This document shows, in pieces, positions 33,310-45,141 of a stretch of 64,000 bases of DNA. Source of the DNA: Puccinia triticina (lineage: Eukaryota > Basidiomycota > Pucciniomycetes > Pucciniales > Pucciniaceae); assembly GCF_026914185.1 (NCBI RefSeq), contig NC_070559.1, forward strand, positions 8,105,501 through 8,169,500. Direction: 5' to 3'. Position 1 is the stretch's first letter; every line of letters begins with the position of its first letter. Both the position numbers and the translations under genes were made by a program. Below the pieces are notes generated by a model. The model did not search any database, had not been told where the DNA came from, and saw nothing but the letters and a program-made list of their open reading frames with translations.

Positions 33310-33426
33310 TATAAGACGCTCAGTGGAGCGAATGCAAATCTGATGACAAGAGATGCGTCGCAGATCGGTCAGCCTTGCTTGGTATTGTGTCCAACCTCGG
33401 TGAGTTAATTGCACATACCTGACGAC
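33310..33426 (-). repeat. copia 5' LTR, truncated
   Basis: Matches the 26730-26845 part of the 3' LTR (TATAAGACGCTCAGTGGAGC onward). It breaks off at 33426, where a foldback-family end starts, so the upstream LTR portion is lost. Confidence 0.75.
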
Positions 33427-33513
33427 AGAAGCGCGCACTGGGGGCTGGACGTCGAGGCGACGACCCCCACAGTGCGCAAAGAGTTTTCCGCAGTGCGCAA
33501 AGTAAGTCCGTTT
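33427..33513. repeat. Foldback-family terminal fragment
   Basis: Matches the right end of the 15384-16783 element (GCGCGCACTGGGGGC ... AGTAAGTCC). Only one terminus is present. Confidence 0.75.
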
Positions 33514-33643
33514 TTTTATTTCATAATCATTCTTAGGAACTTATTTTCCACCCCTGTAGCCAATCTCATGACTTAAGGGCTGTGGCCTGAGCTTCTGCAT
33601 TCAAAAATGTGGTGCCAAAAACTTTAGATGACCCACTGTACAG
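33513..33643 (-). repeat. Dispersed repeat, TACAGTGGG end (inverted copy)
   Basis: Reverse-complement copy of 19549-19680, ending at CCCACTGTA. Confidence 0.6.
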
Positions 33644-34481
33644 GAGTTGGAAAAAAACCTTGATTTGTTGGAGCAAGCTCAGCAGTGAATTCGCAAGGGT
33701 GTCCAGCGGCCAGCTGGGGGGATAAAAAGCTGATTAGTGGATGGCTGCCTGCGCAGGAAGCTAGCCTACAAGGCCGCACCACTCATGTCCCTATTGAGCA
33801 AAAAATGGGTGTGAGATATATGGATCAAAGGAAAAATGGGGGTTGGTTGGGCCCCAGGCTCGTCAGCTCTCACGCCAAAATCGGTGGCTTGGGGGCAAGC
33901 CTCTCTGTGAGACAGAGACCCTGCGGGACTCTCCTCCAGAGAGGGTTGGTTAAGCTCGGGAAAGACTTGGCTGGGTAAAAATGCTGATCAATCTGGGAAT
34001 AAACCCGGGTTCTTAAAAATGTACAAAAAAGAGGGCAAGCTTGAGCCCATCGTGGCTTGGCTTGGTTGCTTTCCATTTTGGAACAAGCGGCAAAATCATG
34101 AGGCCCTCACGGAATCATCCAGGCCTCATCCCACACCATATATAACTTCACCGAGTTGCTCCACTTGATTTCGCCGGTTATGCACTCTGCGCAAGTTTAT
34201 TTGTTGTACATATATTGAAACCAACAGCTGGCAAGGTTGATGTTTTTACGAAGTGCATTGCGAACAAGCCTGCGCCGCGCCCTGTAGATCGGTGCCGCGG
34301 GAGGCTGCGAGGCGCACGGCGGGATGTCTTACATACCGCCCTTTGCACCACCGAGTTTCAATCAAGCCGAGCGCGAACGGAACAGTCGACACAGAAAACC
34401 CAAGACGAATCAACACTAGCAACTCTCCCCTACGGGTACGTCACCAAGGAATCGAACGAACCCGTTTTCCGGTTTTGAAAA
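33644..34481. other. Intergenic, GC-hairpin repeat at 33890-33965
   Basis: No gene. 33900-33965 carries CTCTGTGAGACAGAG, CCCTGCGGGACT and TTAAGCTCGGG, shared with 54878-54980. From about 34200 the sequence is the upstream region and 5' UTR of the next gene. Confidence 0.4.
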
Positions 34482-35078
34482 ATGTCGGTTCCATACAAAC
34501 AGTTAAGTATCTTTTCTCTCATGTCATGCTTCAGTTACATAAATATTAAATCCATACACTTCATTATTTTTCGTCTCCTCCCATTGTAGAGAATTGCCGC
34601 CCGTTGGTCAGTGATTCGAGACACTCCTTGTGACTTGCGGAAGAGGTATAGACGAAAAAAAGAACAACTTTGATTCTGACGAGACTGTTGTTGTTACTCA
34701 GGTGGTTATGAGCCGATCAAGTTCAAAAGGAATTTACCGATTAGGGGACCGTCTGGAAGCTTCATCATCTCAGGAGTGTTCGTGACCTGTTTGTATGGAT
34801 TCTATCGCTACGGCCAAGGAAACGTAGAGAAACGGTGAGCTCGATCGGCAGGACAAGATACATATCATCTATCCAAACCACCACTGGATTAATTTCTTTG
34901 TTGATTACAGGGAGTTGAAAAGAGAGAACATGTGGTCCAGGATCCATCTGGTGCCTATCTTGACGGCCGAGAACGACAGGGACCTCTACCGTCGGGAACG
35001 GGCACGGATCGACCGGGAACGGGAGATCATGAAGGACGACCCGACCTGGGTTGTGGGCCAAAGCGTTTACAATACCAA
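34482..35078 (+). CDS. NDUFA13: NDUFA13/GRIM-19-like complex I subunit (3' end unresolved)
   Basis: Accessory subunit of mitochondrial NADH:ubiquinone oxidoreductase, one transmembrane helix in the inner membrane. Exons 34482-34501, 34590-34606, 34702-34834 and 34911-35078 join in frame at GT-AG sites. The product starts MSVPYKQELPPVGGYEPIKF, matches the family's QDMPPxGGYxPI(K) start, then has KRNLPIRGPSG and a hydrophobic helix (about residues 35-52). Next come RERARIDREREIMK and DPTWVVGQSVYNTK, equal to the family's IMKDVPDWKVGESV. The last exon is not identified: donors at 35079 are plausible, but candidate 3' exons (35450-35520 or 35534-35630) match poorly. Two micro-exons of 20 and 17 nt are unusual but keep phase. 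Confidence 0.85.
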
Positions 35079-35084
35079 GTTTAG

Positions 35085-35640
35085 TCCCCATCCTTATCCC
35101 TCATTTATTTCTTTCATCTATCGTGCAATTTCTCTTTTTATTCTTATGCTTTGGGTTTATTTTAACTGATCACACGTCCTCATCCCTCACTTCTTGTCCC
35201 CCATCATTTTGTTTCCGTAAATCCTGCTCATGCCAATACACCTGTCTGATGCCAACACCATATCCTCCCTTTCAACGACGATTGATTGATCACAACATTC
35301 AAAAATATGTCCAACCAGAAAATACGTTCCTACAACGATCGTCCCACTATAATCTCAACATTCTCCCTACTGTTTTGTAAACACACATTTCTCAACATGC
35401 ATATATCTGAAATATTCAATATCTTGTCAACCTTTTTTTGCAATCCCAAGGCCTTCACCGGCGACGTCATTTATTCTTGGTTGTGTATGCTTTACGCATA
35501 AAAGGTAGAAAAAGGGGGGTTTTCTTCCCACTCAGCTGAGCCAAAGAAAGACGCTTTGTTCAAACAGGGATTTTTTTTTCAGCATATGTGTATTCATCAA
35601 GCCAGTTTTTGGAACAAATGGTCTTGAAAGATAATTGGTG
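35085..35640. other. 3' region of the NDUFA13-like gene
   Basis: AT-rich, with pyrimidine tracts. It probably holds the last intron, terminal exon and 3' UTR. I cannot place the terminal exon. Confidence 0.35.
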
Positions 35641-35713
35641 TCATGGGAAACACATGATCACCGTGAATGAAAACATACAAAGAAGACAGAGGTAGTGAAG
35701 GAGGAGAGTGTGA

Positions 35714-36744
35714 TTATCTGCGCGCATATGGACGATTATCGTTTTTCCAAACGGCACCAGCCCCAGTACGCAAGCGTTTGACGCCCTGTATGAGTTTTTT
35801 CTTGCGATGGTCGTCCAGAGTTCTAGCCTTTTTATTACTGATCTGAACAATGCCGACTTTGGTGGTAGCCTTGGAGATCTTGATTGGTCTACTGCCCACA
35901 TATTTCCTGTTCATCTCCTTCCATGCTTTCATGAAATCCTCCAGATCCTTGTAAGATACAAATCCATAACCTTTTGATTTTGTTGTTACTTTGTCTCTTA
36001 CTACTCAAGCTTTGACAAATGAGCTCCATTTTGAAAACGCCGCCGCCAAACCATTGTCTGAGATTTCAGGCGCTGGATCTCCTACAAATAATTGAAAATG
36101 AGCTGTTTTTTTATGGTTGGTGTGTGAGTCAGTCTTTTGATACTTGGCTATCTTGGAGGTAGAAAAGAACAAAAGAAATGGTTACCACCAGGAAAAAACA
36201 ATGATCACTTGTCTGCAAGTGACATAAAAAAGTACAAAGGCCCCTTTCTACTTTGCTATGTCACTTGTTGGCAAGTGATCATTCTTTTTTCCTGGTGTAC
36301 CTGGATCCCATTCCATTGAAGTTTGATCCTCCCAAACCTCACCGCCAGCCTTTCAAATGGCGGTGGTTCTGGCTTTTCTTTGTTAAGTTTCTGATTAGCT
36401 TGTTGAGGTTACATCTGTTGTAATTGCTGTTGTTGCTGCTACTGGCTGTGGATTCGCTGTTGATGGATGGATGTTGCATTGGGAGTAAAGATTGATTGCT
36501 GGGTGGCAAAGTTAGCATTGAAAGTGGTGTCCAATTTACTACATTGATGGTTGAAGGCTCCATTTCATCCGTTTTGGTGATGTTGATGATGATGGCCGGT
36601 TGAGATTGATGGGGTGATTGCGGTGGCATTGGCAATGACTATTGCTGCTGGGTTGAAGTATGAATGATGGCCGGCGGTTGCTGAGGATGCAAGGCTGTTG
36701 TAGTTCATCAATTGATTGAACGCTTGGATATCTGTTGGCTGGTA
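35714..36744 (-). pseudogene. RBM42-like RRM protein, disabled
   Basis: RBM42-type proteins bind RNA through one RRM near the C-terminus. Reading on the minus strand, a Gln/Asn/His-rich N-terminal part (from MYQPTDIQAFNQL, 36744) leads to KAGGEVWEDQTSMEWDP, the conserved segment before the RRM. The RRM exon (36102-35714) has HFQLFVGDPAPEISD (RNP2), KSKGYGFVSYKD (RNP1) and NRKYVGSRPIKI, then a basic tail ending RPYARR. Damage: stops in the Q-rich part (TAG and TAA replacing Gln), a frameshift near 36345, a TGA at 36005-36007 where the family has Arg, and a 112-bp MITE at the 5' splice site of the intron. All support a recent pseudogene, unless assembly errors explain part of it. Confidence 0.75.
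36186..36297. mobile_element. 112-bp MITE of the CACCAGGAAAAA family
   Basis: TIRs of about 40 bp (CACCAGGAAAAAA, ATGATCACTTG, CAAGTGACAT) and TAC flanking both ends (36183-36185, 36298-36300). The terminal 13 bases equal those of the 30827-32685 element. It lies exactly at the donor site of the RBM42-like intron, duplicating its GTA. Confidence 0.85.
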
Positions 36745-36844
36745 CATAGTGGTTGTATCCACCTGTTTTTTACCTGTTTCCGTTTGCCATGTTGTCTTGT
36801 TGGTACTGAGACACTCCAAACAAAGAGCCACACCTAATTATCAT

Positions 36845-39175
36845 GTGGTATGACCCAAAAGACACCCAAACGCCCACATGTGCAGTGATCCGCCGTTCAA
36901 GAAATATGGGTTTTGATGATCACAAGACAGCCAAGATGGAGCAATCCCCAGGCTCAAGACCAGTCATGGGACCTGCAATTGGGCCATGGATAATCTGTCA
37001 TCAGAAAAGCTTGACAACTGTCCCCAAAGGTTCTTTTGCACCGGTGGTGCCCCCTGGTGGGAGGCTTGCTGGCTGGCAGCAAAGCCGTCTCCTACGGAGA
37101 GCGCTCCGTGTGGGTCTCTCAGACCTCCATTCTAGTGGCTTTCTTAAGCTAGGGTGAAAGTTGTCATTATTTTTTTGGGTGTTTTGTGTACAAATGACGG
37201 GGCAAGGCAATGGGGAAGGATGGTGAAGGACAAACTTGAGCAAGGAGGGACTTGGTTAAGTTTGGGTGAAGGAGTCCTTCCACATCCCACTGTCTCAGGT
37301 CAACTAGACAACATGTGAGATGTGAGTGAAATAGAAAATAAATGTATGTAGCAGATGAACACAGAAACAACCTCAACATAAAAGTTACTACATCAACAGC
37401 AATCAAAGTCTACAAGTGGGTGTGAATTTATTGACAAAATTTGCATGATTCCTATGCAAATACTGAGTCCCGTTAGTCATGAGACATGGTAGTAATGTGA
37501 GAAATAGTAAGGAGAGGAGATTTTTGGGACTGAGTGGAAAAGAGGATAGATTTCCCACAGTAAAGTGTGAGAATATGGACTTAGACCCACAGCAACCTTT
37601 AAGGAAGCTTGTGCAGTGTGAGAACAAAGGATGGTTAGTGAGTAGAAATGACCACTATCCGCCTTCTTCAAGAATATATGTATCCAGGCTGAGTGATTAT
37701 TGGTGTCTTGGCTCCACATTGCTACTTTCCGCTAGCCTTCAGCGTCATTGAGCCTGATTGATAGTGTAATAATCTGCAAGTGAATAAAGCTCTGCACTCC
37801 ACAAGCACAAATCTGCAATAGTAATCCCGTAAGCAAAAAGTAAAGGTCCCATAAAACTCTTCTAATACTCTTAGTACGTCCGTAAGTTGTAAGTACAATG
37901 ATGAGTAGTAAGTAAGATGATAGGAAGGAAAAGAGAAGAGAAACCGTGAACCTCCACCCCCTTCCTTCCATCCACACGCATCTCTGTTCCCACCCAATCC
38001 CGCAGATCCAACACTTTCCCGCACTAGTCGGTCAGTTCTGCCCAATTTCCTGCATGTCATTGTCCCAGACTCCAATCATCTCCAACGCTTGACCTCCCAC
38101 ACCCTCTGTCTAGCCCCCGTCAGTCAGTCTCTTGCCAACGCCAACGCCTCCGCCCCAGCTCCACCCACTGGTGGAGCCCACTTTGGCTGCCTTGGCTCAC
38201 CTGCTGACACGCGGCTTCTATCAGTCCACAAGTGTAGTCCACCACAGTCCAGCCCTGTCTTTCCGCTCCAGTCCAAATATCCAATCCGCAATCCGCCCAA
38301 TCTGTGCATTTCTGTAAGCTTTCTTAGTGTGCTTTCTGACATCATCCTCAGTGCTTATGTCACCGGAATGCACTCTGCGCTCAGCCGCTCTGTGCATTCC
38401 TGCACGTGCTATTGCCAAGTGGACATTCTACCACGCCGGCAATATAAATCACCACAGCAGTTACAGCAAAACCTAGACCCAGACCCCCAGCAACCCTTGA
38501 GGAAGCTGGCACAGCTAGAACCAAACTCAGACCCAGCTGCACAAAGAGATACGGCAACCGCATTGGGAACCGCAACAGGAAGATTAGGATTAGACTCAGT
38601 GTCCAAGTACGTAGCCTGAGGGGAGTTAAAGTTGGAATAATAGCTAACCAAATTTACACTTGCAGAACCCTTGCAGACCGCATTGGTAACCAGAACCAAC
38701 AGTCCCTACTTGATAGGATTGCAGCAACCACCACACATGGTGAGTAGACCTTCCTCTCCAAGGACTGGTAGAAACAGAACACAAGACTGACTTAACTATG
38801 TTTGACAAGTAGAAACCAACGTAGCCCACTTGTATAGACAGGATAAGACCAAGCTATTCAGATAGCTGGCCCCTGTATTGGTGAGCTCAAAAGACCAGAT
38901 CAGAAGCGCAGCTGAGACTAATGCTAACAAAGGCACTTTCCTTAAAAACTCCATTGTAACTCTCAACCAACCACCGCTGCTGCCCTAGCACCCAGACCGC
39001 AACCAGGAAGAACTCCACCAAAGCCAAGCACCCTCTCGTGCTGCTACGCAAAGAGAATTCTTCCTTAAAACTCATTCTTTGTCTCTTGCTTCATAAATTG
39101 TAAATACATATGAATTAAGACAAAGCAAATACTTTCAGTTGCTCCTATCTTTTCATACAGCACGTCTGGAATGAA
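36845..39175. other. Repeat-derived gap, no secure gene
   Basis: 36845-37160 has a GC-hairpin block (GAGAGCGCTCCGTG ... TTAAGCTAGGG). A frame at 38089-38619 (+, 176 aa) contains LDPDPQQPLRKLAQ, and 37568-37620 (+) contains LDPQQPLRKLVQ, so both look like copies of the same mobile-element coding fragment. TATA-like CAATATAAAT at 38440. I cannot name the element. 38900-39175 is the 3' flank of the coronin gene. Confidence 0.35.
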
Positions 39176-39177
39176 TT

Positions 39178-42100
39178 TCACCAATCATCATCATCTGGAG
39201 CACCAACACGACTTCTCCCCACCACTTCATCATCATCATCGTCAACAGGCTTTGTCAGGACAGATTGAGCGGGCGCATGTTGATCATCTCGTTTAGCTGA
39301 TTGGAACAGCTTCTCGAGATATTGATCAGCCTTTTGCGAGTCCGTCAATTGGGGTCCTTTCGCAATCTAGACATAATCGACGAACGTATCATTCAAATTT
39401 GGTTGGTCAGGCGATCAAAGAATTTGGTTGCAGTAACTTACAAGCGCTTTTTGATTGGATTGGAGCTTCGTCAGGGGAGCCTGACTTAATTTAGACATCC
39501 CAACTGGTTGTAAGTTGATTTTCGCAAAACCCTCAACCAAATCTTTCTCTGTGGGATCTTCTTGTGCTTTATTCTGACCAAGATTGAACCAATCTTGCCC
39601 GTTCTTGAATGTAGGAGTTAAGAGATCTCTAGTGTCGCAGAAAATGTCATCTTGAAAGAACTCCGAGCGATTCCGGGGGATCTTGAAACTGACGACTTCG
39701 ACTTGACTGCCAGTTAGCCTTAAAGCTCTGGCGACTTCAACTGCTTTGATATCTAAAACCTGTTTGATAAAGAATGAATATCCTAACTGAATGGTAGAAT
39801 GTACGAATGGTGTTAATCGATCGAATTTGAAGGTTGACTGCGGTGGGTTTGCGTTCGGGTTGGGTGTCTCAATCAGTTCGATCAAATAGGTTGTCCGTTC
39901 TCCTTTGCTCCAGCAGAACCCAATCGATGTATCGGGATCATAATGTATAAAAAACCCGGCTGGCGAGTTATCGAAGGAGATCTGAGCCAATGATTCTATC
40001 GTATGTTGCTGGTGGTCCACTCGACAGAGCTTGACCTCACGCATTCCCGTCGATGAAAAGCCGCTAGTGAGAAGATGAGATCTGGCATCAGTCCAGGTAA
40101 CTTGCACTGGTCGTGAACTTCCATGTGTTGACCCTTGGGACCACTGTTTATCATCTTCTCCGCGGGGATCTAATATATATAATGTCTTGTTTTTATTCGC
40201 GAATGCTAGAAGAGATCCATCGAGAGACCAAGATGCCGAAGAAATCGCACCCGATGGAAGTTGCAGCTCGTTTAATGGCTTGCTTGTGTCATCAACTTGA
40301 CCAGTGTACCAAAGACGGATGCAAGGCTTGTTCCTGTCCTCCGAGATGGTCAACAAGATATCTTTGGCCGTAGGATGTGGCTTAATCAAGCTAATCCTAT
40401 CCATATTCAAAGCTGAAGCATAGTATGCATCGGTCAGTTGAAGCTTTTTGCGAGCTTTCAATTGCGCCGCTGTTGAGATTATAAGGGGACGGGGGAACTT
40501 ACTGGATAAGATAAGTTCAGTATTCAGGCAGTCTTCTTGGAGGCCCTCTTTTGGTACGCGGAAAACCCTGACCTTCGAATCATCCCCAGCAACATAGACT
40601 CGTCCTTGGTCCAATTGGTCCACTTCAAAAGCCACAATGTTTGCCACGTTGATCAAACACGGCAAACGAGTGGGCAGCCTGCCTTTGTTGATCATCTGAT
40701 GAACTCCGAGCCTTCCACCTGGCCCGCCGATTGGTACCAAAAAGAAGCTGGATGTAGATTTGATAATCTCTCGGTCGGCCGGAAAAGTGGCCGATAGATT
40801 GTGCAGATCTTCGTAATCAGCCTGCATAGACGTTTGACCATCCACGTATTTTCGAGACCACCGTACTGGCTTAATGGCACTATCGTGTTCTGTTCAAGAT
40901 GCCATTGAAAGAGTCATGAGTGATAGATAGACTTACAAAAGAGTCACCGTGTAAGACATACTAGAGATGGGTTTCTCAACTGATTGAGAAGGGGCCGGAT
41001 CATTGAGCTTTGCATCAAGCGATTTCTTCACGCCATAAGAGGCTGGTCCAGTAGCCAGCAACTGGCTTTTAGGAGAACCTGGAACCTGCGGCGACTCTTG
41101 AGTTGATTGCAAAGTCGTTGAAACTGGTCCTGACTTGACGGAAGATTTGACAGTATCAGATGCTGGAGTCGGTTGCAATGTTACCGAGACGGACGCTTGC
41201 TTGATGGTGGATTTAAGAGTGCTGGATGCTGAGGGGTCCTGCGAAACCAGTTCAACGCTTTGATCTTTTCCTTGAAGCCATTCCTTTCCAGTTTGCGCCG
41301 GCCCTAGCATCCAATGCGCGACAATAAAACATAGTAATGAATAAATGATACATTTTCCATTTTTGAAGTCAATTGAGGAACCTACCCATACTTCGCACGG
41401 AAGGCATGACATCAGCGTGGAAATCTAAATACTGTCTTTTGGGCGCCTGCATGGTGAGCGGAACAACTTCGGCATTTTTAGTCAAGATCATTAGTTTGCA
41501 GAGCTCCGCCTTCATCACGTCCACAGTGCGATGGTTAATTGGTGCCATCGCGACACCAGCAACTGGAGAGATCGGTAGCATTGAGTTGAAAGCCTCGACG
41601 GTCAATGTGCTGGAAAAGTTGAGCTTGGACCATTTTAACGTCGATTCTCCTCTTGTTGCGAGATACAGTATCGAACGGTTTGGATCAACCAAAGGTATCA
41701 AAGTCCCATTGGAATTGTCTATTCGTTCAATTTTGATTGGTGAATTTAAGGACCTTGGATCAAACACCGAATATTGACGATCGCGTAGCTACTCCAAGAG
41801 TTTTGTTTTTGAAAGGCGGTAGGTCCGGATTATTCGAAATTTCAAATACATAGGTTCAGATCTCAGTCCAAGCTTTTAACCCCAAAAATTATTCCAGAGC
41901 ACTACTACACCTTGTTAACACTGGTTGTCAAGATGTGATCACCAATCCAAGCAAGTCGGCTGCATTTCCTTCCACCGGATCCATCCTGGTTGTCGCAACT
42001 TGAAACCATGGCCGAAGCCCGTGGGTCCCATAGCTGTAAGATGCCTGTTCGAGTAGTTGCACCGATGAGCTTTCCATCCCATCCCCACTTAATATCCCAT

Positions 42101-42895
42101 ATTCTCGCCCCGCTCGCAAGGTTGATCAAGGGTGATCCATCGTTGAGATGCTCAGCATCCCAAATCGCCAGTTGGGTACCAATGTTACCAGCTAGAATAC
42201 CTCGACTAGTCGAATGGAAAGCTAATTTATCAACGGGGGAGTTCTTGGGATCGCCATGGAGCTTCTTGATGGAGTTGAAAGACTGCGTTTCTCCCGGCGG
42301 ATTGAGAGTTTCTGGAAGAGAGAAGACCGATGTCTGATCAATGGAAGTAATAGTGATTAGCACACGTCCTGTAATGAGCCGGAAGAATAAACTCAAATGC
42401 GACTTTACTTCACCGGCTTCGTTTGCGACCGCCAATAACTTATCGAAGGGACAGGTGGTGAAATCAGATATCGACCCGGAGCAAGCCGACAGAGAGGCGG
42501 TTTTGTTGGCAAGCTTGCCGGGTCGGTCGTAGGGGGCGAATGTTAAGTGGCCTGCAACAATCAAGTTCAAGAGCCCCTTCAATGGCAACGAACATTCCTA
42601 TTCCAAAAGAGAAAGTGCAAATCGCCGATACCCTGGTTGGTGTGTTTGGTAATCCAGTACTCCGAGGTTGCAACGATCAAGTCTTCCGAGTCAGAGCCAT
42701 TGGTAAGAGCCGGTATCTCCGAGAATTGAACCTCTTTCTACACGGATATTATGTTCAAGATCAATTTTGAGCACGGAAGAAGAGCTACATAATCAAATGG
42801 AGGACTGATAGTGATAGGCACTCACCTTGGCAGGGATCGCTAGCAAGTTCCGATACGACAAGTGTTCTTTCGGAGTGAGTCGGGAAGTCGGCATC
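39178..42895 (-). CDS. Coronin-7/POD-1-like actin-associated protein
   Basis: Tandem coronins carry two beta-propeller (WD40) domains and act on the actin cytoskeleton and membrane traffic. Exons read on the minus strand include part of 42588-41911, then about 41776-41386, 41303-40937, 40879-39442 and 39366-39178, joined in phase; a short intron also lies at about 42400. The first propeller shows LAIWD, RIWDIKW and LQLWDPR, then HILTTSVNK-LRDRQYSVFDPRS, the usual end of a coronin propeller. A Ser/Thr/Pro-rich linker follows (41300-40940). The second begins IKPVRWSRKYVDGQ and has DDSKVRVFRVP and LYILDPRGED. The C-terminus is acidic, DDDDDEVVG ... APDDDDW, like the tail of coronin-7. The first exon (from 42895, MPTSRLTPKEHLSYRNLLAIPAK) and the next exon or two are less certain. 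No damaging lesion is seen. Confidence 0.85.
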
Positions 42896-43121
42896 CTGGT
42901 GGTCCAACGCTGTTGAATTGTCAACTTGTTGGATCGCTGGCAGTTGGTCAAGTGGTACAACGTGCCCGATCGACGCGCATTTAGAGCATCTCCAGCAGAG
43001 CGGGGATGAGACCCGCTACCTATAGCCGGCCGGGACCACCTTTCACACACCTGTCTCAGCTGTTCAACAGCAGCTCCACAGCAGACTGGCGATCACGCCG
43101 GGGGTGGATAGCTAGATTGCC

Positions 43122-44309
43122 ATGCTGGACGACACGACTGCGATGGAATTCGATATCTCCAGCATGGATTCGGTTGATTTACTCAACTTCATGGACGACG
43201 ACAATGATCACATTGCCTACCAAACGTTCGACCGGATTATTTCAAGCAACTGTGATGAATCTCGAAGGGGAGGAGGATCTACCGTTGGCCGAAAAACTAT
43301 CAATCGTGAACACCTTCAAGGTGAACTCCAGCTACGCAAGGACTACTTTTCCGAAAACTCGTCATATCCAGAGAAGCTGTTTCGTCGACGATTCCGAATG
43401 CACAAAAGTTTGTTTGTCCGAATTCTCAACGCGGTCGAGGCACACGATAACTATTTTGTCCAGAAGCGGAACGCCGCTGGGAAGCTTGGGCTGTCCCCAT
43501 ATCAAAAGATATCCTGCGCTCTGAGGATGCTTGCTTATGGCTGTAGTGCTGACTCTCTTGACGAGTATTTTAGAATGGGTGAGATTCTTTTCAAGTATGA
43601 ATTGGACTGCATTTTTTTGACAAACCACAATTCAATAGGTGAATCAACAACCCTCGAAAGTCTCAAGCGATTCTGTTGAGCGGTGGTGAATGTCTTTTCG
43701 GAAGAATATCTACGGAGTCCAAACCACGAGGACCTTTCGCGCCTACTCCATGTTGCAAAGAAACGAGGGTTTCCGGGAATGTTAGGCTCGCTAGACTGTA
43801 TGCATTGGACGTGGAAAAACTGTCCAACAGCGCATGCGGGTCAATATAGCGGAAAAGAAAAAGAACCTACGATCATACTTGAAGCTGTCGCCTCCTACAA
43901 TACGTGGATCTGGCATGCTTTTTTTGGCTTGCCTGGAACCTTAAACGATGTGAATGTTCTCGATCGATCGCCTCTATTCCAAAATCTTCAAGACGGAGTG
44001 GCACCGGAGGTCAATTTTAAAATTGGATCAAACAACTACTCGATGGGATACTATTTATCGGACGGAATATACCCCAAATGGGCGACTTTGATGCAAACAA
44101 TTAGCTTCCCAAGGGGGAAGAAGGAAAATTTTTTTGCTAAACATCAAGAAGCTTATCGAAAAGATGTGGAACGGGCGTTTGGGATTTTGCAGGCTCGCTG
44201 GGGGATTGTCAAGCAACCTGGCCGACTTTGGAAGCACGAGGATCTCGCCTATATCATGAAGACATGCATAATTCTTCACAATATGATTGTTTTTCAGATT
44301 CGCCAGTAG
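43122..44309 (+). pseudogene. PIF/Harbinger transposase (DDE nuclease), one nonsense codon
   Basis: Exon 1 runs from 43122 (MLDDTTAMEFD) to about 43578, the intron from about 43579 to 43637, and exon 2 to 44309. The catalytic pattern is present: GSLDCMHW (first Asp), LNDVNVLDRSPL (second) and KDVERAFGILQARWGI (Glu). The N-terminal part has RFRMHKSLFVRIL and SPYQKISCALRMLAYG, typical of the family. A single TGA at 43677-43679 (RFC*AVV, where CGA for Arg fits) interrupts it. The element may have been active recently. Confidence 0.88.
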
Positions 44310-44425
44310 TGGTAGCAGTTGTAGCGGTAGCAGTTGTAGCAGCAGTAGAGGTAGCAGTCGTAGCGGTAGCGGTAGCAGTCGTAGCGGTAGCGGTAGCAGT
44401 CGTAGCGGTAGCGGTAGCAGTCCCA
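44309..44425. repeat. GTAGCG/GTAGCA microsatellite
   Basis: A hexamer-type repeat of GTAGCR and GTAGCAGTY units just after the transposase stop. On the minus strand it gives a Thr/Ala run within a short frame (44565-44254, beginning MIDPMLEDLARS) that could be a remnant of the Myb-like second ORF of Harbinger elements; this is uncertain. Confidence 0.7.
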
Positions 44426-45141
44426 GCAGCGGATTTTTTCGGCCTTGATGTTCTCTTTTTCGCAGGTCCGTTCCTTCCTTTGGTGGGTTGAAGCGGTTGA
44501 ATTTCTGGAGAGGGTGTTCTCAGTGGCGGACTACGAGCAAGATCTTCCAGCATTGGGTCGATCATGTTTTTGGCGCGGTGGTGATGAGTGGCGAGTAGGT
44601 GATGGCGGAGTGGCGAGTAGGTGATGTGTGGTGTGTAGCAGCCTCTGTCGCGGGTGGCGATGGGATGGGGAAAGTAGCCGGCCGCGGTCTGGGATGGGAT
44701 GGACTTGGATCAATCAAAGGTCGTTTAGGGGGTCTGCTGGACCCCGGAAATGTTGAGCGACCTGCCAAACGAGTCCAAAACTCGCGCGGTCCAAGCTCTG
44801 CTGGAGATGCTCTTACATATTATTTTTCCTTGAAAGCTTGGACCCGAGAGATTTATGAAATTTTGTTTATCGCACTGAGTATGGGGTTGGAATGAGATAG
44901 GACGGGGTATTGTTTTTGGCAAAAACCAAATTGAGCTGTCAAATATCATGCAATGTGATTTAGCACGATGTTGACTGTCAAACCCGCCAATTGCCAATTG
45001 GCAACTATCCCATCCGATCCAAGTCACTCTCCCAACGCACCAAGCTGTAAGTCGTTTCTGCCCAGCATCTCATTCCGCCAACCGACCCATTTCGCTCGCC
45101 TATCATTCCATCGCAGTCCAAAATCCAAATTCACCTCACAA

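Larger units (their letters stand above)
26729..33426 (-). mobile_element. Ty1/copia retrotransposon, degenerate, interrupted
   Basis: The domain order on the minus strand is LTR, gag, zinc knuckle, protease, integrase, reverse transcriptase, RNase H, polypurine tract, LTR: the Ty1/copia order with integrase before RT. The 3' LTR is complete and the 5' LTR is truncated at 33426 by a foldback-family fragment. A 1859-bp TIR element interrupts gag. Stops at gag/pol, integrase/RT and RT/RNase H junctions, plus a frameshift in gag, make it inactive. Confidence 0.9.
42984..44812 (+). mobile_element. PIF/Harbinger transposon, complete
   Basis: 1829 bp with TIRs GAGCATCTCCAGCAGAGC and the complement at the right end, and TTA on both sides (42981-42983, 44813-44815), the hallmark duplication of the superfamily. 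It contains the nuclease/transposase gene. It lies about 90 bp upstream of the coronin start and so in its promoter region. Confidence 0.92.

Noticed and set aside
44254..44565. Thr/Ala repeat protein on the minus strand
   Set aside because: Mostly the translated GTAGCR microsatellite. At best a remnant of a Harbinger second ORF.
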